A stretch of 64,000 nucleotides of DNA, taken from positions 317,732-381,731 of the forward strand of contig NZ_KQ947991.1 in NCBI RefSeq assembly GCF_001513975.1, read 5' to 3'. Positions 31,042 through 39,878 of the stretch are shown in pieces. Position numbers and translations under genes: made by a program. Under the pieces are notes generated by a model, which made no database searches, was not told the origin of the DNA, and saw only the letters and a program-made list of their open reading frames with translations. Origin of the DNA: Streptomyces curacoi (GTDB lineage Bacteria; Actinomycetota; Actinomycetes; Streptomycetales; Streptomycetaceae). Position 1 is the stretch's first letter; every line of letters starts with the position of its first letter.

Positions 31042-32730
31042 ATGGCGGTTTCCCTCGGGATGCGTATCTCGGGGCTGCTCGTCGTCGGGGCGGTGGCGGT
31101 GGCCGCCGCGGCCTTCACCAGTGACGGCGCAGGCACGACGGACGGACGGGGTGGGGGCAGCACGATCGTCACCGCCGGGCCCTCCGAGGGCACCCGGAGG
31201 CTGCCGACCGGTCCGCCGGAGCGCTCCGCCCCGGTGGCACGTCAGTCGCCCGACGGGCAGGCGAGCGCTCTGCTGCCGACGGTCACTCCCGGCGGAGTCC
31301 CGAGCGGAGCGGTGAGCGAGCCTCCGAGTGCCGCGCCCGCCCCCTCCCCCAGCCGCAGCGACCCCGTGGTCCTGCAGGCTCCCCCCTGGCTCCCGCCGGG
31401 TCCGGGCTCGCCCGACTCCGACGGCACACCGGACCCGGCGAGCGTCTACGACCTGCTCCGCGCGCCCTCCCAGTGCCGGTCCGCGCTGGAGAAGATCCCG
31501 CAGCGGCCGGCGGACGAGGAGTGGCAGTTGCTGCGCGGGCTGGCCGGCGCCTGTCTGGCCGTGCAGGGCCGGGGCGGCGGCTGGGAGACGGCGGCCGGAG
31601 TCCATGCCGCCCTCGCCGGGCGCGTCGACACCTGCAAGGGGCGCGCCGCGTACACCGTGCTCGGCGGGCTGCTGGACTTCCACCGGCGCCATCCGAGCGG
31701 CACGGTGCGGCTCACGGCCACCACGGACGGCGCCCCGGCGTGCGGCTACCGGATCGCCGGGGTGGACACGGGCGGTGACGCCGAGGCGCGGCCCGGCGAC
31801 ACGGTCGGGATCGAGCTGGCGGACACCTACTTCGACCACGCCGAACTGCTGCGCGACGCGAGCGTGAGCATCGGCGGACAGCAGGTGCCCGGGGTGCCGG
31901 TCCTGAAGTCGGAGTCGGGCGACCGGCTGGTGCTGTCCGTCGTCATACCGGCTCTGGAGCCGGGCCCGGCCGACGTGACCGTCCGGCACGCAGGCGTCGA
32001 GAGCCGAATGCCGGCCGCCTTCACCGTCAGCGCGCCGGACGTGGTGCAGGAGCCGGACCCGGGCGCGAGCCCAAACGCCCCGGACTCGACGCCCCTTGCC
32101 GGGGAGCCCCTGTCATGGACGCCACACCGAATGCTCCCGCTCGGCCCACTCCCGGCTCACCGAGCCGGTTCGCATACCCCGCCGGGCCTCGGGATCCCCC
32201 AGCGCCATGCCGATATGGCCGGCGAGGACGATCCCGATGGTGAGGGCCAGCCAGTCGTGGACGAAGGTGGCACTCGTACGCCACACCAGGGGGGTGAGAT
32301 GCGTGAACCACATCATCAGACCGGTGCCGAGCATCACCAGCGTCGCCCCGGCGATCCAGGCGGCGTAGATCTTCTGCCCGGCGTTGAACTTCCCCGCCGG
32401 ACGGGCGGCGGCCCGCTTGTCACGGCGCAGGGCGGCGCGCAGCCACACGCGGTCGTGCGGGCCGAAGCGGTTGAGGAAGCGCAGGTCGGCGCGGAACGCG
32501 CGGGAGGCGAGGCCGGCCAGGACGGGCACGGGCAGGGCGAGGCCGGCCCACTCGTGGAGGCGGACCACCAGCTCGCGGCGGCCGACGAGTTCGGCGAGCT
32601 GCGGGACGTACAGGCAGGCCGCCGTCACCACGCACACGCCCATCAGCGCGGCCGTCGTACGGTGCACCCAGCGCTCGGCCCGGCTGAAGCGCCGCACGCG
32701 CACGGCGCCGGTGGGTGCGTCAAGTCGTAG
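31042..32730 (+). CDS. exported protein with IPT/TIG-like region; frame lacks a stop before the opposing gene
   Basis: Uncharacterised protein. An N-terminal signal or membrane anchor (MAVSLGMRISGLLVVGAVAV) is followed by a Pro/Ser/Gly-rich linker to about residue 130, a Cys-containing helical domain (SQCRSALEKIPQRPADEEW) and a beta-rich domain with ARPGDTVGIELADTYFDH, similar in style to bacterial Ig/TIG folds on surface proteins. Convincing coding sequence ends near 32100. After that the frame stays open through the whole antisense cytochrome b gene to 32730 and becomes His/Gly/Arg-rich, as expected for a shadow. The true C-terminus is therefore uncertain; a lost stop or frameshift near 32100 is likely. 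Confidence 0.6.
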   Translation: MAVSLGMRISGLLVVGAVAVAAAAFTSDGAGTTDGRGGGSTIVTAGPSEGTRRLPTGPPERSAPVARQSPDGQASALLPTVTPGGVPSGAVSEPPSAAPAPSPSRSDPVVLQAPPWLPPGPGSPDSDGTPDPASVYDLLRAPSQCRSALEKIPQRPADEEWQLLRGLAGACLAVQGRGGGWETAAGVHAALAGRVDTCKGRAAYTVLGGLLDFHRRHPSGTVRLTATTDGAPACGYRIAGVDTGGDAEARPGDTVGIELADTYFDHAELLRDASVSIGGQQVPGVPVLKSESGDRLVLSVVIPALEPGPADVTVRHAGVESRMPAAFTVSAPDVVQEPDPGASPNAPDSTPLAGEPLSWTPHRMLPLGPLPAHRAGSHTPPGLGIPQRHADMAGEDDPDGEGQPVVDEGGTRTPHQGGEMREPHHQTGAEHHQRRPGDPGGVDLLPGVELPRRTGGGPLVTAQGGAQPHAVVRAEAVEEAQVGAERAGGEAGQDGHGQGEAGPLVEADHQLAAADEFGELRDVQAGRRHHAHAHQRGRRTVHPALGPAEAPHAHGAGGCVKS

Positions 32731-32736
32731 GCTCAT
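32113..32736 (-). CDS. cytochrome b561-type membrane subunit
   Basis: 207-aa integral membrane protein with four hydrophobic segments and haem-ligand histidines in ERWVHRTTA, RLHEWAG and HDWLALTIGIVLAGHIG, as in the gamma subunit of formate dehydrogenase or thiosulfate reductase. It overlaps the upstream molybdopterin oxidoreductase gene by 17 nt and so probably acts as its haem-containing electron partner, a YedZ-like role, though it is not YedZ by sequence. The C-terminal end GDPEARRGMRTG is typical, so the gene end at 32113 is trustworthy. Confidence 0.85.
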   Translation of the reverse strand: MSLRLDAPTGAVRVRRFSRAERWVHRTTAALMGVCVVTAACLYVPQLAELVGRRELVVRLHEWAGLALPVPVLAGLASRAFRADLRFLNRFGPHDRVWLRAALRRDKRAAARPAGKFNAGQKIYAAWIAGATLVMLGTGLMMWFTHLTPLVWRTSATFVHDWLALTIGIVLAGHIGMALGDPEARRGMRTGSVSREWAEREHSVWRP

Positions 32737-33448
32737 CGTCCCGTCCGTTCGAACGGCCGACCCAGGCGTCGACGTCGTAGCCGCGTTCCTCCCAGTAGCC
32801 GGGCTTCACCTTCTTGGTGACGGTGATGCCGGAGAGCCACTTGGCGGACTTGTAGAAGTACATGGGCGCCACATAGAGGCGGACCGGGCCGCCGTGGGCG
32901 TGGCCGAGGTCCTTGTCCTGCATGCGCAGGGCGACCAGGACGTCCGCGCGGCGGGCCTGGTCCAGGGTGAGGCTCTCGGTGTACGTGCCGTCGAAGCAGG
33001 TGAAGCGCACCGCCCCGGCCTCTCGGCGTACTCCCGCGGCGTCGAGCAGCCGGGACAGGCGCACCCCTTCGAAGGGCGTGTCGGGCACCCGCCAGCCGGT
33101 GACGCACTGGACGTCGCGCACCAGCCGGGTCTGCGGCAGGGCGCGCAGCTCGGGCAGGGTGTACGTCCTGGGGTGGTCGACCAGGCCGTCGACCGTGAGG
33201 CGATAGGTGGTGGCGTCCTTGCGGGGTACGGAGGAGGCGACCGAGTAGTAGCGGAAGCCGCCGCCGTTGGGCAGCAGGTCCGTCAGACCGGTGGGGTCCT
33301 TGTCGGAGGCGCTCGCGAGGAAGGACTCCAGGCCGCGTTGCAGGGTGGGCGCGGTGACCACGCCGAGGGCGCCCAGGCCGAGGGTGCCGAGGAGGACGCG
33401 GCGGCCGATGGGTTTGCCCCGCTGCTCATCGGGTTGTTCGGAGTTCAC
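32720..33448 (-). CDS. molybdopterin-dependent oxidoreductase (YedY/MsrP-like), Tat substrate
   Basis: 242-aa catalytic subunit of the sulfite-oxidase-fold family. A twin-arginine signal (GRRVLLGTLGLGALG) directs it across the membrane; the molybdenum-ligating Cys is in VRDVQCVTGWRV, and the family blocks LPELRALPQ and APMYFYKSAKWLSGI are present. It overlaps the cytochrome b gene, giving a two-subunit exported Mo oxidoreductase and membrane haem protein. In enterobacteria the related MsrPQ repairs oxidised methionine in periplasmic proteins; whether this pair does so is not shown. Confidence 0.9.
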   Translation of the reverse strand: MNSEQPDEQRGKPIGRRVLLGTLGLGALGVVTAPTLQRGLESFLASASDKDPTGLTDLLPNGGGFRYYSVASSVPRKDATTYRLTVDGLVDHPRTYTLPELRALPQTRLVRDVQCVTGWRVPDTPFEGVRLSRLLDAAGVRREAGAVRFTCFDGTYTESLTLDQARRADVLVALRMQDKDLGHAHGGPVRLYVAPMYFYKSAKWLSGITVTKKVKPGYWEERGYDVDAWVGRSNGRDDEPTT

Positions 33449-33533
33449 CTACTCATTCGAGCACCCGCGTCCCTCGCGGGGCCAGGGATCGCGGGTGCCC
33501 GTCAGAGTTCGGTAACCACTTCTCACCCGCTTC

Positions 33534-35081
33534 TCAGGAGTCCCCGCGAGCCGCCTTCTCCAGCTGGAACGCCTCGTTGCCGAGCCCGATGCGGGCGTGG
33601 GTCTCGGGGGCACGGGAGCGCAGGAGGAGTCCCTGGACCAGGCCGGCGGCCAGGGCGAGGGCGATGACGGCGGGCAGCGCCCAGCTCAGGGACGAGCCCG
33701 GGCCCGCCCCGATCAGCACGTCGAAGTCCTTGACGGTGTAGACGACGATGAAGAGCAGCGCGAGGACGGCGAGCCCGGAGGCGGCCAGCCGCCAGAACTG
33801 GGCGGCGACGGCCCCGCGGCGGACGAAGAAGACGACCACGGAGACCGAGGCGGCGGCCATCAGGGCGGTGACGCCCAGCGCGCCGAGGCTGCCCATCCAG
33901 GTGAACAGGTGCAGGACCGGTGCGGTCGGGTCGCCGACGGGCTTGTCGTCGGTGAGCGCGAAGAGGGCGACGACCACCAGCGAGATCACGGTCTGCAGCA
34001 GCGAACCGGTGCCGGGGGCGCCGCTCGCACCGCTGGTGCGGCCGAAGACGGCGGGCAGCAGGCCCTCGCGGCCCATGGCGAAGGCGTAGCGCGCGACGAC
34101 GTTGTGGAAGCTGAGCATCGCCGCGAACATGCCGGTCACGAACAGCACGTGCAGGACATCGGTGAAGCCGGCCCCGAGCAGGTCCTCGGAGAGGAAGAAC
34201 AGCAGCCCGGCGCTCTGCTCCTGCGCGGTGCCGACGATGGCCGACGGCCCGGTGGCGACGGTGTACGCCCAGCAGCTGATCGTGTAGAAGACGGCGATGC
34301 CGCCGATGGCCAGGAACATCACGCGGGGCACCAGGACGTGCGGGCGGCTGGTCTCCTCGGCGTAGACGGGGGCCTGCTCGAAGCCGAGGAAGGCGGCGAC
34401 GCAGAAGCAGAGGGCGGTGCCGATGCCCGCGCCGGTGAGCGTGTCCGGGTCGAAGGCGTGCAGCGACAGACCCTCCTTGCCGGGGTCGGCGAGCGCGGCG
34501 ACGTCGAAGATGACGACCAGGGCGACCTCGATGACCAGCAGAACGCCGAGCACGCGCGCGTTGAGGTCGATCTTCAGCCAGCCGAGCGCGCCGACGGCGA
34601 GCACGGCCAGCAGCGCCGGTATCCACCAGGCGACCTCGGTGTCCAGGTAGGTGGCGAACAGTCCGGAGACCTCGAAGCCGAAGATGCCGTAGATGCCGAC
34701 CTGGAGGGCGTTGTAGGCGACGAGCGCGACCATCGCGGCGCCGGAGCCGGCGGTGCCGCCGAGGCCGCGGGCGATGTAGGCGTAGAAGGCGCCGGCGTTG
34801 TGGACATGCCGGCTCATCTCGGCGTATCCGACGCTGAAGAGCGCGAGGACGAGGCCGAGGATCACGAAGAGCAACGGCTGCCCGAGGATGCCCATCACCC
34901 CGAAGGTCGTGGGCATGACACCCGCGACGACCATCAGGGGCGCGGTGGCGGCGAGGACGGACAGGAGCAGGCCCGCCGTGCCCAGCCGGTCGGCGCGCAG
35001 GGCTCGGTCCTGCCCCTTGAACGTACTGATGCCGCCGCCGTCCGCGGTGGCTCGGCTCGTGCTGGAACTGCCCGTCGTCAT
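33534..35081 (-). CDS. APC-superfamily amino acid permease
   Basis: 515-aa transporter with about 12-14 membrane segments. N-terminal APC features are present (RLGTAGLLLSVLAATAPLMV, the helix-1 break in AATAPLM) and the substrate-site segment GFEQAPVYAEE. The ATG at 35081 has AAGGACG upstream; a longer frame reaching 35975 runs antisense through the next gene and is rejected. Substrate unknown, probably an amino acid or amine. The next gene upstream on this strand starts 60 nt away. Confidence 0.9.
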   Translation of the reverse strand: MTTGSSSTSRATADGGGISTFKGQDRALRADRLGTAGLLLSVLAATAPLMVVAGVMPTTFGVMGILGQPLLFVILGLVLALFSVGYAEMSRHVHNAGAFYAYIARGLGGTAGSGAAMVALVAYNALQVGIYGIFGFEVSGLFATYLDTEVAWWIPALLAVLAVGALGWLKIDLNARVLGVLLVIEVALVVIFDVAALADPGKEGLSLHAFDPDTLTGAGIGTALCFCVAAFLGFEQAPVYAEETSRPHVLVPRVMFLAIGGIAVFYTISCWAYTVATGPSAIVGTAQEQSAGLLFFLSEDLLGAGFTDVLHVLFVTGMFAAMLSFHNVVARYAFAMGREGLLPAVFGRTSGASGAPGTGSLLQTVISLVVVALFALTDDKPVGDPTAPVLHLFTWMGSLGALGVTALMAAASVSVVVFFVRRGAVAAQFWRLAASGLAVLALLFIVVYTVKDFDVLIGAGPGSSLSWALPAVIALALAAGLVQGLLLRSRAPETHARIGLGNEAFQLEKAARGDS

Positions 35082-35140
35082 CGGTGGGACCGTCCTTCGT
35101 CGGGTCGGGGGCGCTTGGTGTGCGGTCGGGTCAGGTGCGT

Positions 35141-36130
35141 TCACGCCATGCCGAGGGCGGTGTCGCGCGCGGCACGGAAGGCGGGGTACGGATCGCGGTC
35201 CGGGTACGACCAGGGCGAGGGGGTGGCGTGCTCGCCGATGCGGTGGAACAGGGCGGCCGCCTCCGCGCCCCGGCCCTCGCAGACCTTGGCGTGGGCGAGG
35301 AAGTTCAGGTCGATCAGCCGGCGCGGATGGCCTTCCTGCTCCCATTCCAGCCACCAGTCGAAGGCCGCTCTCATCACCTGCCGGGCCCGGCGGCCGGTCC
35401 AGTGCGCGGAGGCGGCCGCGTCGCGGGGCTCGTGTCCCGCCGCCGCGAGGACGCGGTAGCGCTCGGCGTGGGCGATGACCGGGAGGATGGCGAGCGGGGA
35501 GTCGGCGGGCGCCCGCTCGGCGGCCTCGTTGGCGAAGTCGTAGACCTCGTGCAGCGGGTCGGGGCCGGCGCCGACGCGGTGCTCGGCGAGCCGGGCGACC
35601 ATCAGATGGTGGGCGTGGTGATGGTCGGCGTACCGGGCGCGGACCTCGTCGAAGAGGCGTCTCACCTCGCCCTCGGCACCCAGGGCGCTCTCCAGCATGA
35701 GCAGGCCGAGCCATGGGGTGGGGTCGGCGGGCGCGAGCGCGGCGGCGGTGTGGCAGGCCTCGCGGGCGCGGACCGGTTTCTGCTTGCCGCGCAGGGCACG
35801 CCGGACCTGGGCGAGGGCGAGCAGGACGGCGGCGTCGACCGAGTCGGGCTCGGCGAGCAGCCAGTCGCGGGTCCAGGCGACGCAGTACGGCTCCTGGGCG
35901 AGGACGGTGACGCGGTGTCCTCGGCGGTCCCAGTCGTCGCCGGTGCGGGCGAGCAGCGAACGGGCCGTCTGCCACCTGCCCTGGGCCAACGCGCTGCGGG
36001 CTGCGGCGAGCTCGGCGTCGTCGAGGGCCGCGTCGAAGGCGTGGGCCGCGCGCTTTCGGGCGCGGCCGAAGGGTGGCGGGGGTGGGGGCACCGTCTTGGG
36101 TTCTGTTGGGGGCAGAATGTGGACTGTCAT
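35141..36130 (-). CDS. helical-repeat (TPR-like) protein, unknown function
   Basis: 329-aa cytoplasmic protein. After a Pro-rich start (MTVHILPPTEPKTVPPPPPP) the whole chain is Ala/Arg/Leu-rich helical repeats (ALAQGRWQTARSLLAR, LFDEVRARYADHHHAHHLM, FANEAAERAPADSPLAIL), suggesting a TPR-like solenoid used for protein-protein contact. No catalytic motif is seen. The ATG has no clear ribosome-binding site. It may be co-transcribed with the permease downstream, but a functional link is not evident. Confidence 0.65.
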   Translation of the reverse strand: MTVHILPPTEPKTVPPPPPPFGRARKRAAHAFDAALDDAELAAARSALAQGRWQTARSLLARTGDDWDRRGHRVTVLAQEPYCVAWTRDWLLAEPDSVDAAVLLALAQVRRALRGKQKPVRAREACHTAAALAPADPTPWLGLLMLESALGAEGEVRRLFDEVRARYADHHHAHHLMVARLAEHRVGAGPDPLHEVYDFANEAAERAPADSPLAILPVIAHAERYRVLAAAGHEPRDAAASAHWTGRRARQVMRAAFDWWLEWEQEGHPRRLIDLNFLAHAKVCEGRGAEAAALFHRIGEHATPSPWSYPDRDPYPAFRAARDTALGMA

Positions 36131-36402
36131 CGAATGATCACGCACAGCAAACCCGCAGCCAACGGTTCGCGTCAAGGGCTGCCGTCGCGTTACACGCGTC
36201 AAGTTCCGTTACCAGTGGGACTGTTGAGACGTAAATCTTGCCCGCAATGTCGGATTTGTTCCAAGTGTGTGGCGTACGTCATGGCGGGCTCCGCGCGCAC
36301 ACCGCACGATTGCAGGACGCGCATGCCGGGATCGAGGCCGCTACAGTCGGCCCTCACGCACCCCCGTCCCCCTCCCCCGGCAGGATGATCGAGGTACGCA
36401 GC

Positions 36403-37296
36403 GTGTCGCTTCAGATTCTCCTACTCGCCGTGAGCGCTGCGTGCTGCCTGGGACTGGGCTTCGTCCTGCAGCAGAACGCGGCCCAGCGGGCGCCGCTGAA
36501 CGACTTCCTCTCGCCCCGGATCCTGCTCGACCTGATGAAGGTGCCGCGCTGGCTCGGCGGCATCGGGCTCATGGTGGTCGGCATGGCGCTGGGCGCGATG
36601 GCCCTGGGGCAGGGCGAGATCTCCCTGGTGGAGCCCCTGCTGGCGACGAACCTGCTGTTCGCGCTCATGTTCTCGCGCCGGCAGACCAAGCAGCCGCTGG
36701 GCCGCCAGGGCTGGGCCGGCCTCGCGCTGCTCGCGGGCGGGGTGACGGTGTTCATCGTCGCCGGAGAGCCGCGCGGCGGAACGGCGACCGACGACCCGCT
36801 GCGGCACTGGCTGATCATCGGCGTCATGCTCGGGCTGGCCCTGCTGTTCACGACGTACGCCAAGCGCTCGCGCCTCAGCTCGGGTCCGGCGCTGCTGGCG
36901 ACGGCCGCCGGTCTGCTGTACGGCGTGCAGGACGCGCTGACCCGGGTGACCGGCCAGCGTTTCGCCGAGGGCGGCCTCGCGGAAGTGCTGACCGGCTGGC
37001 AGCCGTACGCCATGGTGGCGCTCGGCCTCACCGGCCTCGTCCTGGTCCAGAGCGCGTTCGAGACCGCGTCCCTGCGCATGTCCCTGCCCGCGCTGACCGC
37101 GGCCCAGCCGCTGGCCGGCATCGCCTGCGGCGTGGGCTTCCTCGGCGACCGGCTGCGCACCGACGCGGGTGCGCTGGCCTGGGAGGCGGCGGGGCTCGCC
37201 GGCATCGTGGTGGGCATCATCCTGCTCGGCACTCACTCGGCGATGCCCTGCGGGGTCACTCAGCCGCAGCGGGCGGCGGCTCTCCAGACCCCCTGA
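36403..37296 (+). CDS. DMT-superfamily (NIPA/EamA-like) transporter
   Basis: 297-aa membrane protein with nine or ten hydrophobic segments, starting LQILLLAVSAACCLGLGFVL. The repeated halves and segments such as LVEPLLATNLLFALMF and LPALTAAQPLAGIACGVGFL fit the magnesium-transporter NIPA/DMT group. The GTG at 36403 is chosen because GAGG lies 8 nt upstream; an ATG at 36385 has its only purine run too close. Substrate unknown. The following NUDIX gene starts 33 nt downstream and may be co-transcribed. Confidence 0.85.
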   Translation: MSLQILLLAVSAACCLGLGFVLQQNAAQRAPLNDFLSPRILLDLMKVPRWLGGIGLMVVGMALGAMALGQGEISLVEPLLATNLLFALMFSRRQTKQPLGRQGWAGLALLAGGVTVFIVAGEPRGGTATDDPLRHWLIIGVMLGLALLFTTYAKRSRLSSGPALLATAAGLLYGVQDALTRVTGQRFAEGGLAEVLTGWQPYAMVALGLTGLVLVQSAFETASLRMSLPALTAAQPLAGIACGVGFLGDRLRTDAGALAWEAAGLAGIVVGIILLGTHSAMPCGVTQPQRAAALQTP

Positions 37297-37329
37297 CCGG
37301 TACGGGCGCCCCCCTGCTTGGATGGCCCC

Positions 37330-37845
37330 ATGAACGCTGCTGACGAGATCCTCGACATCGTCGACGAGCACGACCAGGTCATCGGACAGTCCCCGCGCGG
37401 CGATGCCTACGCCAAGGGGCTGCGTCACCGCTGCGTCTTCATCGAGGCCCGGGACGCGCGGGGCCGCCTCTTCGTGCACCGCCGCACGCCGACCAAGCTG
37501 GTGTTCCCCTCCCGGTACGACATGTTCGTCGGAGGAGTGGTCGGCGCGGGCGAGTCCTACGACGACGCCGCCCTGCGCGAGGCCGAGGAGGAACTCGGCG
37601 TGAGCGGCCTCCCCCGCCCCACGTATCTCTTCAAGTTCCTGTACGACGACGGCGCCGGGCAGACCTGGTGGTCGGCGGTGTACGAGGTGCGCTGCGAACT
37701 GCCCGTGAGCCCGCAGGCGGAGGAGGTCGCCTGGCACGGCTTCCTGGCGCCGGAGGAGCTGGAGCGACGGCTGACCGAGTGGGCGTGGGTGCCGGACGGG
37801 CTGGCGGCGTACGAGCGGCTGAGGACGCACCGGGCGACCGGCTGA
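37330..37845 (+). CDS. NUDIX hydrolase
   Basis: 171-aa pyrophosphohydrolase. The NUDIX box GGVVGAGESYDDAALREAEE followed by ELG matches the G-x5-E-x7-REVxEExG consensus and binds the catalytic Mg2+. The N-terminus (DEILDIVDEHDQVIGQSPR) and the HRRTPTKLVFPSRYDMF block resemble IPP isomerase-like/YfcD-type NUDIX proteins. The substrate is unknown. The start ATG lies 33 nt after the transporter gene. Confidence 0.9.
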   Translation: MNAADEILDIVDEHDQVIGQSPRGDAYAKGLRHRCVFIEARDARGRLFVHRRTPTKLVFPSRYDMFVGGVVGAGESYDDAALREAEEELGVSGLPRPTYLFKFLYDDGAGQTWWSAVYEVRCELPVSPQAEEVAWHGFLAPEELERRLTEWAWVPDGLAAYERLRTHRATG

Positions 37846-37857
37846 GCCACCCTCTCT

Positions 37858-37876
37858 CGGACTGTCCGGCAGTCCG
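37858..37876 (+). terminator. weak hairpin after the NUDIX gene
   Basis: CGGACTG (37858-37864) and CAGTCCG (37870-37876) with loop TCCGG, 12 nt beyond the stop and upstream of the next promoter. Confidence 0.4.
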
Positions 37877-37901
37877 GGAACGCCCCCGACGCCCTCCCGG
37901 A

Positions 37902-37907
37902 TAGGGT
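37902..37907 (+). promoter_or_regulatory. -10 box of a leaderless transcript
   Basis: TAGGGT ends 7 nt before the GTG at 37915; no ribosome-binding site is present, so transcription most likely starts at or near the start codon. Confidence 0.5.
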
Positions 37908-37914
37908 CGTGCAT

Positions 37915-38307
37915 GTGATCGAGTTCGTACGAAACGTCCGGCTGTGGTTCGCGCCGCAGCAGATCCGACAGGAGGGCGGCACCCCCGACTACCGGTTCTC
38001 GCTGGCGAACGAGCGCACCTTCCTGGCCTGGCTGCGTACCGCGCTCGCGCTCATCGGCGGCGGCTTCGCGGTGGACCAGTTCCTGCCGGACCTGCGCTGG
38101 GGCTGGCGCGTGGGGCTGGCGCTCGCGCTGCTCGCGGCGGGCGTGCTGTGCTCCCTGCGCGCGGTCAATCACTGGGTGCGCTGCGAGCGGGCGATGCGCC
38201 GGGGCGAGGACCTGCCGGTGTCACGGTTCCCGGCCGTGCTGAGCCTCGTGGTCGCGGTCGTGGCCGTCGCGATGGTGGTCGTCGTGCTCGTCGGGTGGGA
38301 GGGGTGA
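37915..38307 (+). CDS. DUF202 family membrane protein (first of a pair)
   Basis: 130-aa protein with three hydrophobic segments and the DUF202 signature PDYRFSLANERTFLAWLRTA. A GTG at 37915 is preferred to one at 37909 because the TAGGGT box fits a leaderless start there. Its stop overlaps the GTG of the next DUF202 gene (GTGA). Such pairs, one longer and one shorter, are common in actinobacteria; they probably form a heteromeric membrane complex of unknown role. Confidence 0.85.
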   Translation: MIEFVRNVRLWFAPQQIRQEGGTPDYRFSLANERTFLAWLRTALALIGGGFAVDQFLPDLRWGWRVGLALALLAAGVLCSLRAVNHWVRCERAMRRGEDLPVSRFPAVLSLVVAVVAVAMVVVVLVGWEG

Positions 38308-38633
38308 GCGGCGGGACGGTCGCCGAGCCGGTGCGGGACCCGGGGCTGCAGCCCGAGCGGACGCGGCTGGCGTGGCGGCGCACGACGCTGTCCGGCGCCG
38401 CTGCCGCCGTACTCGGCATGAAGACCGCGCTGCACGGCGGGGTCTCGGTGGCCGGGACCGTCGCCTGCGCGCTGTGTTTCGCGCTGTGGCTGGCCTTCCT
38501 GCTCCTCGCCCACCGCCGCATCCGCGCCCTCGCCTCGACGGCGGAGCCCGCCGCGCTCACCCCCCGGCACGCCACGGCCACGGCCCTGCTCACCGTGGCT
38601 TTGGCGGTGTGCGCCGCCGCCCTTGTCTTCTGA
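38304..38633 (+). CDS. DUF202 family membrane protein (second of a pair)
   Basis: 109-aa protein with the related signature PGLQPERTRLAWRRTTLSGA and three hydrophobic segments. Translationally coupled to the preceding gene by a 4-nt overlap. The stop codon lies inside the first copy of a short tandem repeat that extends to 38694. Confidence 0.85.
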   Translation: MSGGTVAEPVRDPGLQPERTRLAWRRTTLSGAAAAVLGMKTALHGGVSVAGTVACALCFALWLAFLLLAHRRIRALASTAEPAALTPRHATATALLTVALAVCAAALVF

Positions 38634-38694
38634 GGGCGACAGAGCCGTGTGTTCTGAGGGCGACAGGCCGTGTCTTCTGAGGGCCACAGGGCCG
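38628..38694. repeat. three tandem copies spanning the DUF202 stop codon
   Basis: Copies start at 38628, 38652 and 38675 with the core TTCTGAGGGCGACAGGCCG. The first includes the last codons and TGA of the DUF202 gene, so the 3' end has been duplicated twice. The remainder of the gap to 38788 shows no gene. Confidence 0.9.
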
Positions 38695-38788
38695 TTGCGA
38701 CGTCCCGGCCATCGGCCGCAGGGGCGCTTCTTCTCGATCACGCCGTCCAGGCCCGGCTCGACCCGGCCGGATTCCCCCGCAGGTCTGT

Positions 38789-39766
38789 CTAGTCCGCCCC
38801 CTGCCACAGCCCCTCCGGCGCCACCGCCTCCTCCACCTCCCATTCCACCGTCACCACGATCTTGCCCCGGGTGCGGCCCTCCTGGTTCAGCCGGTGTGCG
38901 TCCGCCGCCCGTTCCAGCGGGAACGTCTCCGAGACATGCACGGACACCGCCCCCTCCTCCGCCAGCTCGGACACCCGCAGCAGGTCCTCCGCGTCCGGGC
39001 GGACGAAGTAGTAGCGGCCGCCGTAGTCGAAGACGTCCGGGTCGGCGATCGACACCAGGCGGCCCTCGGGGGCCAGGACGTTGACCGAGGCCTTCAGCGC
39101 CTCGCCGCCCACCGTGTCGAACGCCGCGTCCACGCCCTCGGGCGCAAGCTCCCGCACCCGCTCGACCAGGCCGTCGCCGTACTCGACCGGCTCACCGCCG
39201 AGACCCCGTACGAAGTCGTGGTTGTGCGCGCTCGCCGTACCGATCACCTGGGCCCCCAGATGGCGGGCGAGCTGGACGGCGATCGAGCCCACGCCGCCGG
39301 CCGCTGCGTGCACGAGGACCGTCTCGTCCCGCTTCAGCTGGAGCACCTTGACCAGCACCTGATACGCCGTCAGCGCCACCAGCGGCAGACCGGCGGCCTC
39401 CTCCCAGGTGAGGTTGCGGGGCTTGCGGGCGAGGGTGCGAAGGGGCGCCGCGACGTACTCCGCGAAGGTGCCCCGGGAGAGGAAGTCCTCGCGTACGTAG
39501 CCGATGACCTCGTCGCCGACGGCGAACTCCGTGACGGACACGCCCGGTTGGACCACGACACCGGAGACGTCCCAGCCGGGGACCACCGGGAAGGCCGACT
39601 CCAGCATCTGGCCCATATGGCCCTCACGGCACTTCCAGTCGACCGGATTGACCGCCGCTGCCCGCACCTTGACCAGCACCGAGTCGGGGCCGACCTTCGG
39701 GTCGCGCACTTCCCCGTATGCGAGCACCTCGGGTCCGCCGTAGCGTGAGTAACTGATCGCCTTCAT
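38789..39766 (-). CDS. NADP-dependent quinone oxidoreductase-like enzyme (zinc-free MDR)
   Basis: 325-aa medium-chain reductase of the QOR/zeta-crystallin group. It starts MKAISYSRYGGPEVL (site GGAGGGTCGAACCC), has the cofactor motif HAAAGGVGSIAVQLA and lacks the zinc-binding Cys/Asp cluster of alcohol dehydrogenases. Likely reduces a quinone or alpha,beta-unsaturated carbonyl with NADPH. The open frame continues to 39967 antisense to the His-rich gene, but that extension is rejected. Divergent from the histidine-rich gene, 112 nt apart. Confidence 0.9.
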   Translation of the reverse strand: MKAISYSRYGGPEVLAYGEVRDPKVGPDSVLVKVRAAAVNPVDWKCREGHMGQMLESAFPVVPGWDVSGVVVQPGVSVTEFAVGDEVIGYVREDFLSRGTFAEYVAAPLRTLARKPRNLTWEEAAGLPLVALTAYQVLVKVLQLKRDETVLVHAAAGGVGSIAVQLARHLGAQVIGTASAHNHDFVRGLGGEPVEYGDGLVERVRELAPEGVDAAFDTVGGEALKASVNVLAPEGRLVSIADPDVFDYGGRYYFVRPDAEDLLRVSELAEEGAVSVHVSETFPLERAADAHRLNQEGRTRGKIVVTVEWEVEEAVAPEGLWQGAD

Positions 39767-39878
39767 GGGTTCGACCCTCCGGGGTACCCGCACGCCACGC
39801 AAGCCGAATGAGCCGATATGCGCATTTCGCGTGGCAGCCTGTCCGACGTCATCACCCGCACCTCCGAAGGTGAGCACC

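Noticed and set aside
35082..35975. N-terminal extension of the APC permease
   Set aside because: It runs through the next gene region in antisense-like Arg/Pro-rich sequence, while MTTGSSSTSRA at 35081 is a typical permease start.
38634..38788. A further gene after the DUF202 pair
   Set aside because: Only tandem repeat copies and GC-rich spacer; the open frames there are Pro/Arg-rich without a start site.
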